A DNA stretch of 64,000 nt from Takakia lepidozioides (lineage: Eukaryota > Streptophyta > Takakiopsida > Takakiales > Takakiaceae), in NCBI GenBank assembly GCA_030704615.1, contig CM060731.1, positions 25,298,001 through 25,362,000 on the forward strand, in the 5' to 3' direction. Of the stretch, positions 38,218-49,529 are shown one piece after another. The position numbers and the translations under genes are program-made. Positions within the stretch are counted from its first letter, which is position 1, and each line of letters starts with the position of its first letter. The notes beneath the pieces were generated by a model, which saw nothing but the letters and a program-made list of their open reading frames with translations, was not told the DNA's origin and ran no database searches.

Positions 38218-39395
38218 GTTCCCAGTAGCTCGGCACTTCCGTATCACCTACCCTAGTTTACGTGATTTTGTATCTTCTCTTTTTCTTACAGCCATGCTGC
38301 TGTCTTTGTCGCTCTCTATTTTTATTAACACAAATCTACCGTGCCCAAACTGCACTGGCGTTCCCCCACACTTCTTCACTCATCCCGCTCATACCCAACT
38401 ACTCACCTATACCTCATCACCCACCGAGAATTTCAATGTTACCAATGCATATACTCAAAGCTGCCCTGCAATTGTCTCTCCTGACCCCTGCCACACAACC
38501 CACTATTACCCACATTCCCACAGTGGTTACTTGGCGATCTACCAACTCACACCTGCCCCATCCCAACCCCATTTATACCCCCTTGCACTTCAGATACAGC
38601 GCCACCATCCCACTTCCACATGCACACTACCCCACCATTCACCTGCCGTTCAAAATATTATTTCCAGCATGCCGCAGTCCTCAACCACCCACTATCCTAC
38701 CACTTCGCATATCATTTATGTTGTCATTGTCGCTTGGTTATACCCAGCGAGGATCCAAGCACTCCCACACAGCCCTCCACCCACCTACCGCTGAAGACTT
38801 CTGTAGTGCCAGGCAGCCCCCTTGCTTCCTCACTGAGCAATGCCCACACCTCCACTATCTCCCTCTTGTATACTTGCCCCCTCGCTTCATCAACACACAC
38901 CCATCACCCATCCCGCGCGGGCATGGTATATATTGCCATCCCATGCACCACTCCTCCGCCCCCTCAATACCCTCATACTCTACGGTTGCCACCTGCCTGA
39001 CCTTTCCCATTAAATTATATCCCCCCCTTACAAAAATCACCCATTTTCACCCTATCCCGGATGGACCCCATCCACTACTCATACAGATATTCACCCCATT
39101 TCCTAATTACCTCTATGCCAAAATAAACCCTTGCCAATATAAACACCTTGCCCCCACTAGCTCCACGATTAAATGCTTCATTGCCCATACAGATTTACCC
39201 AACCTTGACACACTCCCTGTACATTCTCCTGACACTCTTAACTACATAAACACACATCCCCAACACGGCCTCCTAACACATTGCCCTCATGGCCGGTATC
39301 AACTACAAGTCCTGGCATCCAAGCACTCTCTTCACCACCTCCCATCGCACCACACCAAATTCACTCTAACATGCGCACTACTCATACTTATGAGA

Positions 39396-39425
39396 TGCGG
39401 TGACATCCATCCAAACCCCGGCCGA
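39396..39425 (+). other. 2A-like motif CGDIHPNPGR in LINE ORF2
   Basis: The 2A ribosome-skipping consensus is D-x-E-x-N-P-G followed by P. Here D-I-H-P-N-P-G is followed by R, so the last proline is lost and E is H. Such sequences upstream of the endonuclease are typical of several LINE clades. This copy is unlikely to drive skipping. Confidence 0.6.
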
Positions 39426-41194
39426 ATAACATCAACAATATTATTAATGACCTCCCTACTGACCCCCAAGACAGATATGCGTTATACTTTCAAAACCAGC
39501 ACTGTCTCACTCAAACCAGCATATCAACATTTATACGACCACTTCATGCCCTCTATCACCTCATATTCCGTTCACGCCACAACTAAATACCCAATAGCCA
39601 CATGTGGCCTCCCCCCATGTGACTACCCCACCCTCACACAAGCGGTTCGCCAACTTACCCAATACCCACCTCTACACATCTTATTCTCCTTAATCATTAC
39701 CATCTCCCCACTACCCACAATATGTGATGATTACTTCAGGACCCACACCGACTCACAAGTCCAAACACTTTTACACAAACTTCAACAACTCCCAGCCCAC
39801 CCCCAGAACTATATAACACCCCCTCACTACCTATCTGAGCTACACGAGTCACTTCTACTCCTCCAATCAACTCCCGGATATGTCTATAAAATATTAGGCG
39901 ACCACCTCTCCGACGCTACTCATGACCTCCGTGACCTGACTCACAAATTCCCATTCTTATCAAACAATATTCTCAAGGCCACTCTCCAAGCCCACTCTCC
40001 AACTCCCGGTTACCAACACCCACCCAGGCCGCAATCCCCCTCCTCCCCCATAACGCCACCACCCAACCCCCCAACTCTCCCAATACACTATCACCCAATA
40101 GAATACCCTCCCCTCCCCATCTGGCCCGTACCCAACACGCCCACTCCCTCTGTATCACCGCCTGGAATGTGGGATCCCTAGCTACAAGCATTCAAAGTCT
40201 CATACACCTACTCTCCGAATCCATTTCTCCACACATCATCCTTCTACAAGAAACTAAGCTTAACACCAATAACCTCAATAGCTCTTATCTAAACAAACTT
40301 CTCCCGGCCTACCATATGCTATACAGCAACCCCCTAACAGCCGCGTAATGCCTCTCCCGACGGTCTGCCCCATACCATCCCTCTAGTGGTGGCGTCGCAC
40401 TAGGTATCCTCCGCACACACCACTCCTCCAGCACCACCACCAAAATAACTATACCCCTTCCCCTCCGCTCCCACCTCCAAATCATACAACTCAACCTGCC
40501 CGCCCTAACCCCCATCACTCTAATTCATCTCTACATGCCGTCACACGTTGATGATCTCTCGTTGATCCCGGACATCCTCCAAACCATCTCCAACACCATC
40601 ACCCAACCAACAACGCTCCACCACAACATCATACTAGCCGGCGACTTCAACAGGGACATAGCCCTACTAGGCCACACCTACAACGGTATACACAAACCTC
40701 CCTCCCCAACAGACCACACATGGGCAAAATTCATCCAGCAACACCAATTCCAATATATACCCGCCGACTACCACTATTCCAGACAAGGAGGGCTCAACTA
40801 CTCTTCTCTAAGCCTACTAGACGGTTATTACCTCAAAACCCATACCCTGATACCACCACAACTACAAAGTCACATACACATCAACAGTATCTGTAACTCC
40901 GACCACTACCCGGTGTCGATAACCTTTCCCACGTCCCTCATCCCCTTCCGACCCATCCCTTCTACCCACACCCCACCCCCACAATCTCGGATACTATCCC
41001 CGCTTCTACAACGAAACATCGATGCCTTCCAACGCCTCTTTTACCTAGCCGCCTCACCCCTCATATTACAACTATCTAGTATCCTCTCCCCTGATAACCT
41101 AATATTGTCCCCGGAAAACACATGGTTACAAGCCAAACTTACACTCACTAACATTATGAACAAAATGACCACATGTGTCCTTACCTCATGTTGC

Positions 41195-41195
<1 letters not shown>

Positions 41196-41224
<29 letters not shown>
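41196..41224 (+). repeat. (C)29 homopolymer at the reverse transcriptase deletion point
   Basis: An uninterrupted run of 29 C residues joins the end of the endonuclease domain to the region upstream of RNase H. It reads as polyproline in one frame. Confidence 0.9.
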
Positions 41225-41225
<1 letters not shown>

Positions 41226-42566
41226 GAAATACCGCAAACCACCCGATCCACACACAACGGAGGATATTTAACACGTACACAAAAACGGAACTGGACCTCA
41301 CATCTCAATACCTATCACACCATCCGATGTGCTCTTACCATCGTACCCCAACCACTCACAACCCACCCTAACAATAACTGGAGATCTGACAAGGCATGGC
41401 TAAAAGCAACACCGCGCCCACCATATACCGCCCCTACTCAGGCCATACCTGTCATTCCCCAAATCTACCGACAAATCATACCTCTTAGATTTCCCCTCTC
41501 CCACTCCCACTACACCGATGGATCCCTCATAAACTCCAACGCCGGATATGGTATATACCATGCGGCCACCCAGCAGGGGATCGCCCTCCGGCTTCCTGGT
41601 CCCGCCACAATTTTACGTGCTGAACTCATGGCTATATATGACGCCATATCTAGGCTTGCCAACTTTCCTCCACCTTACTGTATCTTTACTGACAGCCTTA
41701 CCTCCCTCTTCCTTATCAAAAATCACATAAACCGCCCATCCTCCCACCACCACCATCCAGACCGCAATCTCATCACTGCCATAGTCCAACTAGCCCTCTC
41801 CAACTCTCACCCCATCCACCTCCATAAAGTCCGCTCGCACACAGGGATACTAGGGAACGATGTTGCTGATCTATTTGCTCAAGCTGGAGCTGCCAAACCC
41901 CCTATAATTCCATCGGAAGACCCTATTCACATCGCTCATACACACCCTTTTTGGTTCATATACCCTGTCCCAGACCCACCTACACCCAGACCTGTTCGCA
42001 ACCTACTCGCCACCCTCACCAGGGAAGCCAACAAACAAGTTGCTGCATCAATAAGCCATACTAAAGTTCATATCCAAAAATAGACACAATACAATGTGCT
42101 TCACCATAAACTATCAAATCACTTCTGGAATACCAAAATCACCACAGATGCGACAAACCCTCAAATTTAGATACGCCCAGTACATGGGACATCAACGCCA
42201 ACACATTTTCTGGCCACAACTTTATCCATCTCCGTATTGCCCACTGTGCTCAAACACCCACCAAGAACGTGACACCTGGCCACATCTACTTAGCCAATGT
42301 ACACACCCTACCATACATGGCCTCCGCATTACCCGTCACAACCAGCAGTCTGGCATATCCACAAATTGCTTCTTAGCCGTACCGAAACCAGATGGTACAC
42401 ACTTCTAAACGCAGGCACATACCAAGGCCGCCCACCCGATCACACTGTCCCACCATGACTACTTCCATGCACATGCGCATCCCAAACATGCACCTGCCCC
42501 GCAAGGCTCTGCCCAAATATTTTACTGGTGCAGGGCTTACCCACGACAGTCTCGCCGCCCACCACA

Positions 42567-42678
42567 CCCACCTCATCTCTCGCCATCCACTTCATTGAGT
42601 TCACATACTGCCATGACCACTACCCACCTCATCTCTCGCCATCCACTTCATTGAGTTCACATACTGCCATGACCACTA
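42567..42678 (+). repeat. 56-bp perfect tandem duplication near the LINE 3' end
   Basis: The unit starting CCCACCTCATCTCTCGCCAT is present at 42567 and again at 42623, followed by a few bases of a third. No difference between the two units was seen, so the duplication is recent. Confidence 0.85.
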
Positions 42679-43030
42679 CCCACAAGACTCCATCCTGGAA
42701 AAGAGGCAAAAATACGCCCCCCTCATTTTAGCTATCCGCCGACAAAGACGGCGCACTGGTCCCCTAACCCTCATCACAGTAGGCACAAGAGGTGGCATTC
42801 ACAACGCCAACAGCAATGACCTGCATAACAACTTTCAAATCCCTATCTCTCCTATCCACAAATGTTTTCAAGCCATACACCTCACAGCCCTCCGCACTCT
42901 CACAGCTATCATCACCAATAAACGTAAGCTTGAATCTAATCCTACAACAATACCCTAGATGCCCTCAGGGGGGCACCCCCCCCACAATGGCACCATACTG
43001 GCACACATCGCACACACATCTCTAGTGACT

Positions 43031-43061
43031 CGGTGTCCAACCGGACACCTTTTTTTTTTTT
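43031..43061 (+). other. LINE 3'-terminal hairpin and T-run
   Basis: GGTGTCC (43032-43038) pairs perfectly with GGACACC (43043-43049) around a 4-nt AACC loop, followed directly by a run of about a dozen T. The position after the last LINE frame suggests a 3' end hairpin of the kind some LINE reverse transcriptases recognise. The T-run in place of an A-tail is unusual. Confidence 0.55.
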
Positions 43062-43339
43062 AATCATAGGGCCCACCTCCGACAGGGGGCAGTAGCCGAA
43101 AGGTGAAGTGGCTCTTAGTTAGGCTGGCTCTGGCCAGAGTCTTCTCTCTCTCTTGCCTACGATTCATGGCGGGGCTGCTGCTCCCCCAAGACATTGCCAG
43201 CCGGAACCGTGTCTGGTGTAGGGGGATCAATGCCACACATGGGAACTGTGTCACACGGGGGCTCCGCGGCGGACAGGGGATCAAGGTCGAGCAGCTTGGC
43301 CATGCCCCCATTGAGTGTCCCAAGTCGTGTTCAATAAGT

Positions 43340-44066
43340 TCAGACAATTAAACCCTCTGGTACATGTGGCCGCACCATCTTGAACACCTTCACTTGGTGC
43401 TTGCAAAGGTTCCCTTCCATGGCGTTAGGGTAGTCACAACAAGCCCACTTGGATGTTGGATTGCATATAGTGTACACAGTGCCTGGAGAAGACATGCTTT
43501 TTACCTTCGCAGGATCCCCCGTGTGCTCGGGCAATTCCACGTTGGATTCCGGTATCTGCCCAGCCATCCACACCTCATTTTGCACGAAATGTTCCATCCT
43601 AGAGTTGCGAATGAACCCTTCAGCTTTCAAGGTCGAAATGTACCAGTAATGTGTGGAGGGCTACCTGTTAGGATGTAGACCAACCAATCCAGTCGACGCC
43701 CGTCCATTTTGTCTGTTTGGGACAAGCGCCTCTTCAGGTTTGCATGGTACGCTTCAATTCCAGCATTCGTATCTTGTCCGGCATGTGCCAACAACCCACA
43801 TGTCCATTTTCGGGATTCACCATTTGTGGATATACAAGAAGAACAGTTTAGCTACGGGATACTTTGTTTGTAACTCATACAATCTAAACACAGCCCAGGC
43901 CTGCGAAGAGTCACCAATGGGACCACCTTTATTGTACATGATGTCACCCATACCTTGCAAGACATCGGCCCTTAACTGGCATCCTTGATCTTCTCGATGG
44001 CATTCCTCAGCCAGGCCTTTGAACATGCCAAAGGCACAGGAAACCGGCACTTCTGGGAACGTATGC
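43340..44066 (-). pseudogene. MULE transposase, 3' half (end of DDE domain and SWIM zinc finger)
   Basis: The exon starts at 44066 after TTCAG and reads HTFPEVPVSCAFGMFKGLAE, the usual (V)FP..P...C.FH element of MULE transposases. YIHKWRISKMDMWVVG follows. After a frameshift come DTNAGIEAYHANLKRRL and GRRLDWLVYIL. After a further break comes a SWIM zinc finger, VYTICNPTSKWACCDY ... GNLCKHQ, and a stop at 43340. The first codon completes the split arginine codon left at 34569 (CG plus G), and the order AIR/HTFPEVP is that expected within one protein. It therefore looks like the second half of the same transposase, now inverted. Confidence 0.78.
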
Positions 44067-44385
44067 CTGAACCATCCACAAAACGACATTAGCAAGGCCA
44101 CTACAACACCACAACAGGACCACCACATGAGTCGCAAGAGAATCACAAACACCGTAGAGCGCACACGATTGAGGCCCTGGCAGGTCATCCCAAACCCATC
44201 GCAGGAGCAGCACGAACAAGCACGACAGCTGGAAACCTCGCTCAATCCAAATGGAGAACCCTACCTCCACAACGAAGTGAATAGCATATGCAGGTCCACG
44301 TGGTGCGATACCCACCGTTGGAAATGGAAGGGATGGGGGGATCGGTCGAAGGGGGATCAAAGCAAGAGATCGCGGCAAGACTAGG

Positions 44386-45020
44386 CACTACTACGTTTTG
44401 GGGGGGGGGGGGGTGTTTAGCGATGCCTCAGTGACCTCCAAACGCCTCGCCTAGCGACGAAAATACACTACTACAGCGCCAGGGCGCGCCGGGGACAAAT
44501 TGCGACGTCGGGAAGTCGCCGCACATCGCTCCCGGAATGTCGCAGGATTAGCGACCTAAGGGAATCGCTAATCCCTCGGGTCCACCTAGCCACGACCAGC
44601 GACGGCCAAAAGACGCCGCCCCTCCGGGAGTCGCAACAAAGGGCAGGGAGGGGGGTCCATCCCTTCCCTTGCGTCATGGGGCAGTCGCAAGGACGTCGCC
44701 CATTCCCAGAATTAGCCACGCGCTGGCGTCGCCAAAACGTCGCAACCTGGCGACGCCTGGGAATCGCCATGACGTCGCCGCCATTTGGGGGCGTCGCTAG
44801 ACCCCCATGGGTAAGGAGGTTCTGTAGCGACGTCCGGAATCGCAGGGACGTCGCTAGCTCCATGGGAGGGCACGTTCATGTGCGACTCCCTGGAGACGCA
44901 ACAATGTCGCAGCCCCTTCGTGGCGTCGCTAGCTCCACGTTGGCGTTGTTCTGTTGCGACGGCGGGGATCGCAACGGCGTCGCTGGTCGCACCGTCGTCG
45001 CCCGGCGTCGCTGGGTGGGA
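44386..45020. repeat. CACTA subterminal repeats (CGTCGC/GCGACG) with G14 tract
   Basis: The hexamer CGTCGC and its complement recur every 15-30 bp in both orientations. In CACTA elements such subterminal words bind the TNPA-type protein. A run of 14 G lies at 44400-44413, directly after the terminal CACTACTACGTTTT. Confidence 0.75.
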
Positions 45021-45223
45021 GGGTAGCCAACTGGTATTTGGGGTGGTTTTCTTGGGGGTTGGGGTGTGCCTTGTGCTTGCATGAAATGCATGCATTCTAA
45101 TCTATATGTTATATTAGAATCCACATGTCCATTAAGGTTAGAATGAGGATCGAAATGGTAACTGAAGAAATATATACATAAAGCGAGTACTACCTTTACA
45201 TGTCTCTAACTGGGAACCATCCC

Positions 45224-45790
45224 TCACTCCTCATCACCTGAGTCATAGGTGTACTCGTCCAAGGAATGCAAGCTACGCTGGGCCTCCAATTTGGAGAATG
45301 ATGAGGCCGAGTCCGAGATTACATCATCCTTCGAACCACCCCCTACTACTGGCTCTCCCCCCTCCGGCCGAGCCACTGAACTACCCATCCCCACCCCTAC
45401 AGATGCACTATCCTCCGTCAATTGTGGTGTCTTGGCCATTGAGGCTACAAGGGCCTTCCACCCCTGAGTCTTGCAGAAGTTGTGCTCGATGGCGGAGGGA
45501 GGCCTCTCAAACTTCTTTTTCTGCACATGACATACAAATGCAATGACAGGTCAGAATTCATAATGGAAGGGAGAATCTAAAAAAGAAGAATGGGTATCAC
45601 AAGAGAAAGAACACTTACGAATCGGGTGACAAAACTCTTGCTTCCGCCGGGGCCCCACTTGTGTGTTGATTCCGCACCCTTCTCGAGGCGGGCTGCAGTT
45701 GCCGCACGTCCCCTTGCGAAGATCTCCGCCTTAAGCTCTTCCCTCTCCCCTGCGATGAGAGCCTTCCAAAATTCATGAACCGGGATTTTG
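45224..45790 (-). pseudogene. CACTA accessory ORF on the opposite strand (two exons)
   Basis: A frame open from about 45787 reads VHEFWKALIAGEREELKAEI and GAESTHKWGPGGSKSFVTRF to a GT donor after 45619. It resumes after TGTGCAG at 45520 with KKKFERPPSAIEHNFCKTQG and ends in an acidic tail (DEYTYDSGDEE). The phases match. It overlaps the start of the TNP2 frame head to head and has no ATG. CACTA elements commonly carry a second gene. A role as DNA-binding accessory protein is inference from position and from the charged, helical composition. Confidence 0.5.
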
Positions 45791-48700
45791 TTCCTTCAGA
45801 GGGGGGTACGTATCAAAGGGACCCGACCCCGTCTGAAATGGCGGTCTCCGATGATGAGGACAACAATGACAATGGAATTATGCATGAGGATGTGGCAGCA
45901 ATGGAGGACCTCTTAATGCATCAAATGGTAGATGAGGACACAGACTCTTTGAATGACATGGAAAAAGAAGCCAAAACTCCCTTATACGAAGGGGCCAAAA
46001 TGAATAGACTTTCAACCATCTTGTTGTTGCTGAATTTGCAAATCCGGTTTGGCATAAGCAATGTGGGTATGTCCGCCATAATGCGGACTATTGCGGACTA
46101 TATCCTTGCCCCACATTTGAAGCCGAGAATGCCACGATCAAGAAAAGAGGCAAGAGCAGCCTTGGATGCTGTGGGGATGGGCTATAAGATTTTTCATGCA
46201 TGTCCATGTGATAAAACCTTGTACTACGGAGAGGATGCGAAACTCACCAAGTGTCCAAAGTGCAACAAAGACCGATATCGGGATGATGTTCAAGAGAAAA
46301 AAGCCCTGCGCAAGGTATACCCGCGCCACAATACACTTGTATATTGCATTCTACCTTTTTGCAACCGCTACAAGACGTAAGGTTTTACTTAGAGATATGA
46401 ATGACACTGATTATGATATGGGGCCGACATGGAGATGGTGCCAAAAAATGCACTACTTTCCAATCATCCCGCGACTGCAGGCACACTACCGAAGCCCCTC
46501 ATTGGCAGAACTGATGAGATGGCACGCCTCGCATTGGAGCCCCCCGGGAGAGGTGTGCGGGCCACAAGATTCACAAGCATGGAGGCATACTGAAGAGATT
46601 GGCCTTTTCTCTTGGAGGACCCACGACATGTCCGCCTCGGCTTCTCCTCGGATGGGGTCAACCCATTCTCTGTCCAGTCATGTAGTCATTCCACTTGGCC
46701 GGTGACCATGGTGAATTACAACATCCCTCCGTATCTTTCAATAAAAAAAAACCATATCATGTTGGCTGCCATTGTACCGGGTGAGTGTTTCATTTCATGC
46801 TTATTATTACTCTGGATTTTACATTAATCTTCTTCTCTTTGGCGCAATTTCGATGGAAGATTGATGAATGACGTAATCATGTAGTAAGATGTGTCATTCA
46901 TTATGAAGTATAATTAGCATGGTGGAGCATTGAAACAATTAATGGTGTGAATGTCTCATAGGGAAAAAAACAAGTGAAAGACATGGACACATACTTGTGA
47001 CCTCTAGTTGATGAACTGAAGGAGTTATGGAGGGGCATTGGATGCTTCACTTGACCCTATGGCCGGACAATCTTTTCAGATGAGAGACATCTTGCTTTGG
47101 ACAATGCATGATTATCCAGGTATATTATGTTCCCCATAAGAAACCCGCGTATATTTACCTGTCAAGGGATATTGATGAGGATTGGGATTGATTGAAGTAG
47201 CGGCGACAGTCTTCTGCACCGTAGTGAGGTAGATGCACATGGAAACTTTTTGTCTTTCCTAATGTGGCGGAATGTCTACAGAACTTACTGTTTGCTCGGG
47301 GTTGAGCACTAAAGGGTACCATGCATGCTTGCATTGTGGCGATGAACTTGATGCACAAAGCTCCAGCAATCTTCGCAAGATGGTATATCCCAACTACCGC
47401 AAGTTTCTTCCTATGAGCCATCATTGGAGAAGAAGAGACAAACACTTGTTTGGCAAAGTGGAGTTACGTCCCCCACCTGTGACACCATCCGGGCACTTTT
47501 GGGAAGACCGATGGAAGGAGGCCCATCCGGAGGGGTCCGGTGAAGTGGAGGTGCCCGACATGAAGCACACCAACTGGTTATGGGTCATCCCTCCGTATAA
47601 AGTTCAATGAAGACGGGGTCCATGGTTTGAAGTCTCATGACTACCACAATCTATTGCAAGACATCTTGCCCATTGCAGTACGTGAGACATTGACTCCCGA
47701 GGTTTGCGAAACAGTCTATAGATTGGGAGCATTGTTCCGATGGATTTGCTCCAAAGAGCTGGAGGAAGCGGACTGTCCACGCATGAAAAAGGAGGCGGCG
47801 GTGGTCATGTGTATGTTGGAGATGCATGCACCTTCCTCTCTCCTTCTTTGACATCCAAGTACACTTGGTAGTGCACTTAGTGGAAGAGGCTTCGATTGCC
47901 GGCCCCGTTCATTCTCGTTGGATGTACTACCTTGAGCGATACATGAAGACTTTGAAAGCACATGTAAGACAAATGGCACACCCGGAGGGTAGCATGGCGG
48001 AGGGGTATACATTGCAAGAAGCTCTGTTCTACTGCATGGAGTACTTGGCAAGGGTGGATAAGGAAGCCCCTCCGATGTGGAAGGAAGATGAGGAAGTACG
48101 AACCAAAGACATCGTTTTGCCCAAAAATTCAAAGAGGATAAAATTACCCATCATGGTGATTAACCAAGCGCACGAGTTCATACTGAAGAACATCCCATCC
48201 ATACATGAGTGGGAGACAAGATACAATAACCTTGTTCAACAACGACAAGAGGAGACGGTTGCGTGGAGGCGGAACCATGCAAGGGCGACTACACGCGCTC
48301 TGCGAGCAAGGGGCCGGCGTAGGAATGTGCCTTCACAAGAATTGCCCATGGAATTGCAGCCTCTAAGTTCATTCCGCCATTGGCTTCGGACTGAAGTAGA
48401 GGATAGCATTGCGAAATGTGAGGTGGTTTCAGATTTCGTGCAAGACATTGCAAGGGGCCCCTCTCAATTTGCGACCTCATACACGGCCGTTTGGGTTCAT
48501 GGTCGTCATTTTCGCATTCGTGCTCTTGACATGAAGCGCAAAACAACGTTTGATTCTGGCTTGTGTGCCTCATATTGGCAAGACTCCGTGTGGGGCAGGG
48601 GAGATACACGACCTACCATGAGCACACTCAACTACTTTGGAGAGCTTGAGAGCATACTCCAACTTCAGTATACAAGGCACCAGCCTCTTATCTTCAAGGC

Positions 48701-49244
48701 AAGGTGGTTCCAGCCACATCTTGTGGGGCCATCCGCAACAATAGTAGAAGACGAGTGTGGTTTCATGCGCGTCAATACAGATAGGCTCGAGTCTACTCAT
48801 CGTCCCTCCGATGAGCCTTTTTCATGGCCTTCAGACATGAAGCAAGTTTTCTTCTCCGGATCAGGAAATTGGAAGGTGGTTGTGCATGCTCAGCCAAGAG
48901 GAAGACGTATCTACCATGGTCGGGGATCTACATGGGGCGAGGCAAATGCGGAGGAGGAAGAGACTGGTCATGATGACGCTGATGTTGGCCGAGGTTGGAT
49001 AGAGGGGGTACAAGAGAATGAGGACGCCCCGGACAATGCATCCCGGACCCTATACGATGAGGCTCCATCAGATGCAGATGTTGGAGAAGAAGATGAAGAC
49101 ATGGTCATTGAAACCGAGGTCGAAGATGATTCAGATGTGCCTTTTGGTAACCAGACCATTTATGACAATGACTCTGATGAGCGAGAAGACTTGCAGCTTG
49201 ATGAGGACGAAGAAGCTCCGGATGATGATGTTCAAGTCGATTAG
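45775..49244 (+). pseudogene. CACTA TNP2-type transposase, several frameshifts
   Basis: Order and motifs follow plant TNP2. The first frame (45775-46378) has LLLLNLQIRFGISNVGMSAI, HACPCDKTLYYG and CPKCNKDRYRDD. In the next frames come MHYFPIIPRLQAHYRSPSLA, MRWHASH, HVRLGFSSDGVNPF, MVNYNIPPYLSIKK, then KGYHACLHCGDELD, KMVYPNYRKFLPMSHHWRRR and a DUF4218-like region (LKSHDYHNLLQDILPIAVRE). A long frame from 47826 (472 residues) gives VAGPVHSRWMYYLERYMKTL-type sequence (here ASIAGPVHSRWMYYLERY) and a DUF4216-like region with PLIFKARWFQ, FSWPSDMKQVFFSG and WKVVVHAQPRGRR, ending in an acidic tail. Frame changes near 46380, 46600, 46990-47280, 47610 and 47830 disable it. Introns could explain one or two of these, but not all. 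Confidence 0.85.
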
Positions 49245-49529
49245 ACACGTAATCAAAGCTACATAATAATTCTCGCACATAACTGTACCCATCCCTTCGA
49301 TTGATTGTATATGTACATGCATGTAGCTTATTTCTATGATTGATTAATGAAAAATCCATGGAAAAAATCCTTTGTACCCCAATGTCGATCCGTTCCCGAT
49401 CCCCTGCTCCCCCCAGGGACTCATCCCCCTTGGCCCTCTTCAACGTGATGTGGCCGTCCCCCCACCGTCCGATAGTTTTGCGCGATGGTCCACTGCGTTG
49501 CGCTCCCCCGGTCGTCCATCCCCCTCCCT

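Larger units (their letters stand above)
38262..42408 (+). pseudogene. LINE ORF2: 2A-like motif, APE endonuclease, RNase H, zinc knuckle
   Basis: The first frame (38262-40181) is rich in Pro, His, Thr and Ser and contains CGDIHPNPGR at 39396-39425. This is the GDxxxNPG signature that precedes the endonuclease in many LINEs. The apurinic-type endonuclease is in a shifted frame from 40154: ITAWNVGSL, IILLQETKL, HLYMPS, IILAGDFNRD and SDHYPVSITF, with one TAA at 40346-40348. After the 29-nt C-tract at 41196-41224 the frame shifts again and RNase H follows with all four acidic positions: HYTDGSL, RAELMAIYDA, FTDSLTS and GNDVADLF. A last frame (42094-42408) has CPLCSN ... HLLSQC. The lack of any reverse transcriptase motif and several stops make it inactive. 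Confidence 0.82.
35500..43061 (+). mobile_element. LINE (APE endonuclease, RNase H, no reverse transcriptase)
   Basis: C-rich, G-poor plus-strand composition sets this 7.5 kb apart from its neighbours. In order it holds a 5' region, ORF1 (36048-38217), an ORF2 with endonuclease (40154-41100), a C-tract, an RNase H domain (about 41500-41890), a CCHC-type zinc knuckle (about 42237-42300) and a 3' hairpin with a T-run. Order and motifs match non-LTR retrotransposons of the type ending in RNase H. The approximately 700-900-residue reverse transcriptase that should lie between endonuclease and RNase H is absent. The 5' boundary is approximate, judged from the composition change. The element sits in the intron region of the MULE. 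Confidence 0.82.
44386..49529 (+). mobile_element. CACTA (En/Spm) transposon, degraded
   Basis: A CACTACTAC terminus occurs at 44386 and again at 44466. It is followed by a subterminal region dense in CGTCGC/GCGACG words to about 45020, then coding remnants of a TNP2 transposase on the plus strand (45775-49244) and an accessory frame on the minus strand. These are standard CACTA features. The right end is unclear: the next CACTACTAT, at 49530, is in the same orientation as the left end and is followed by another CGTCGC-rich region, while no TAGTAGTG end was found. The right limit is therefore tentative. Confidence 0.72.

Noticed and set aside
43031-43061. Rho-independent bacterial terminator
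   Set aside because: Hairpin plus T-run has that look, but the setting is a eukaryotic LINE 3' end.
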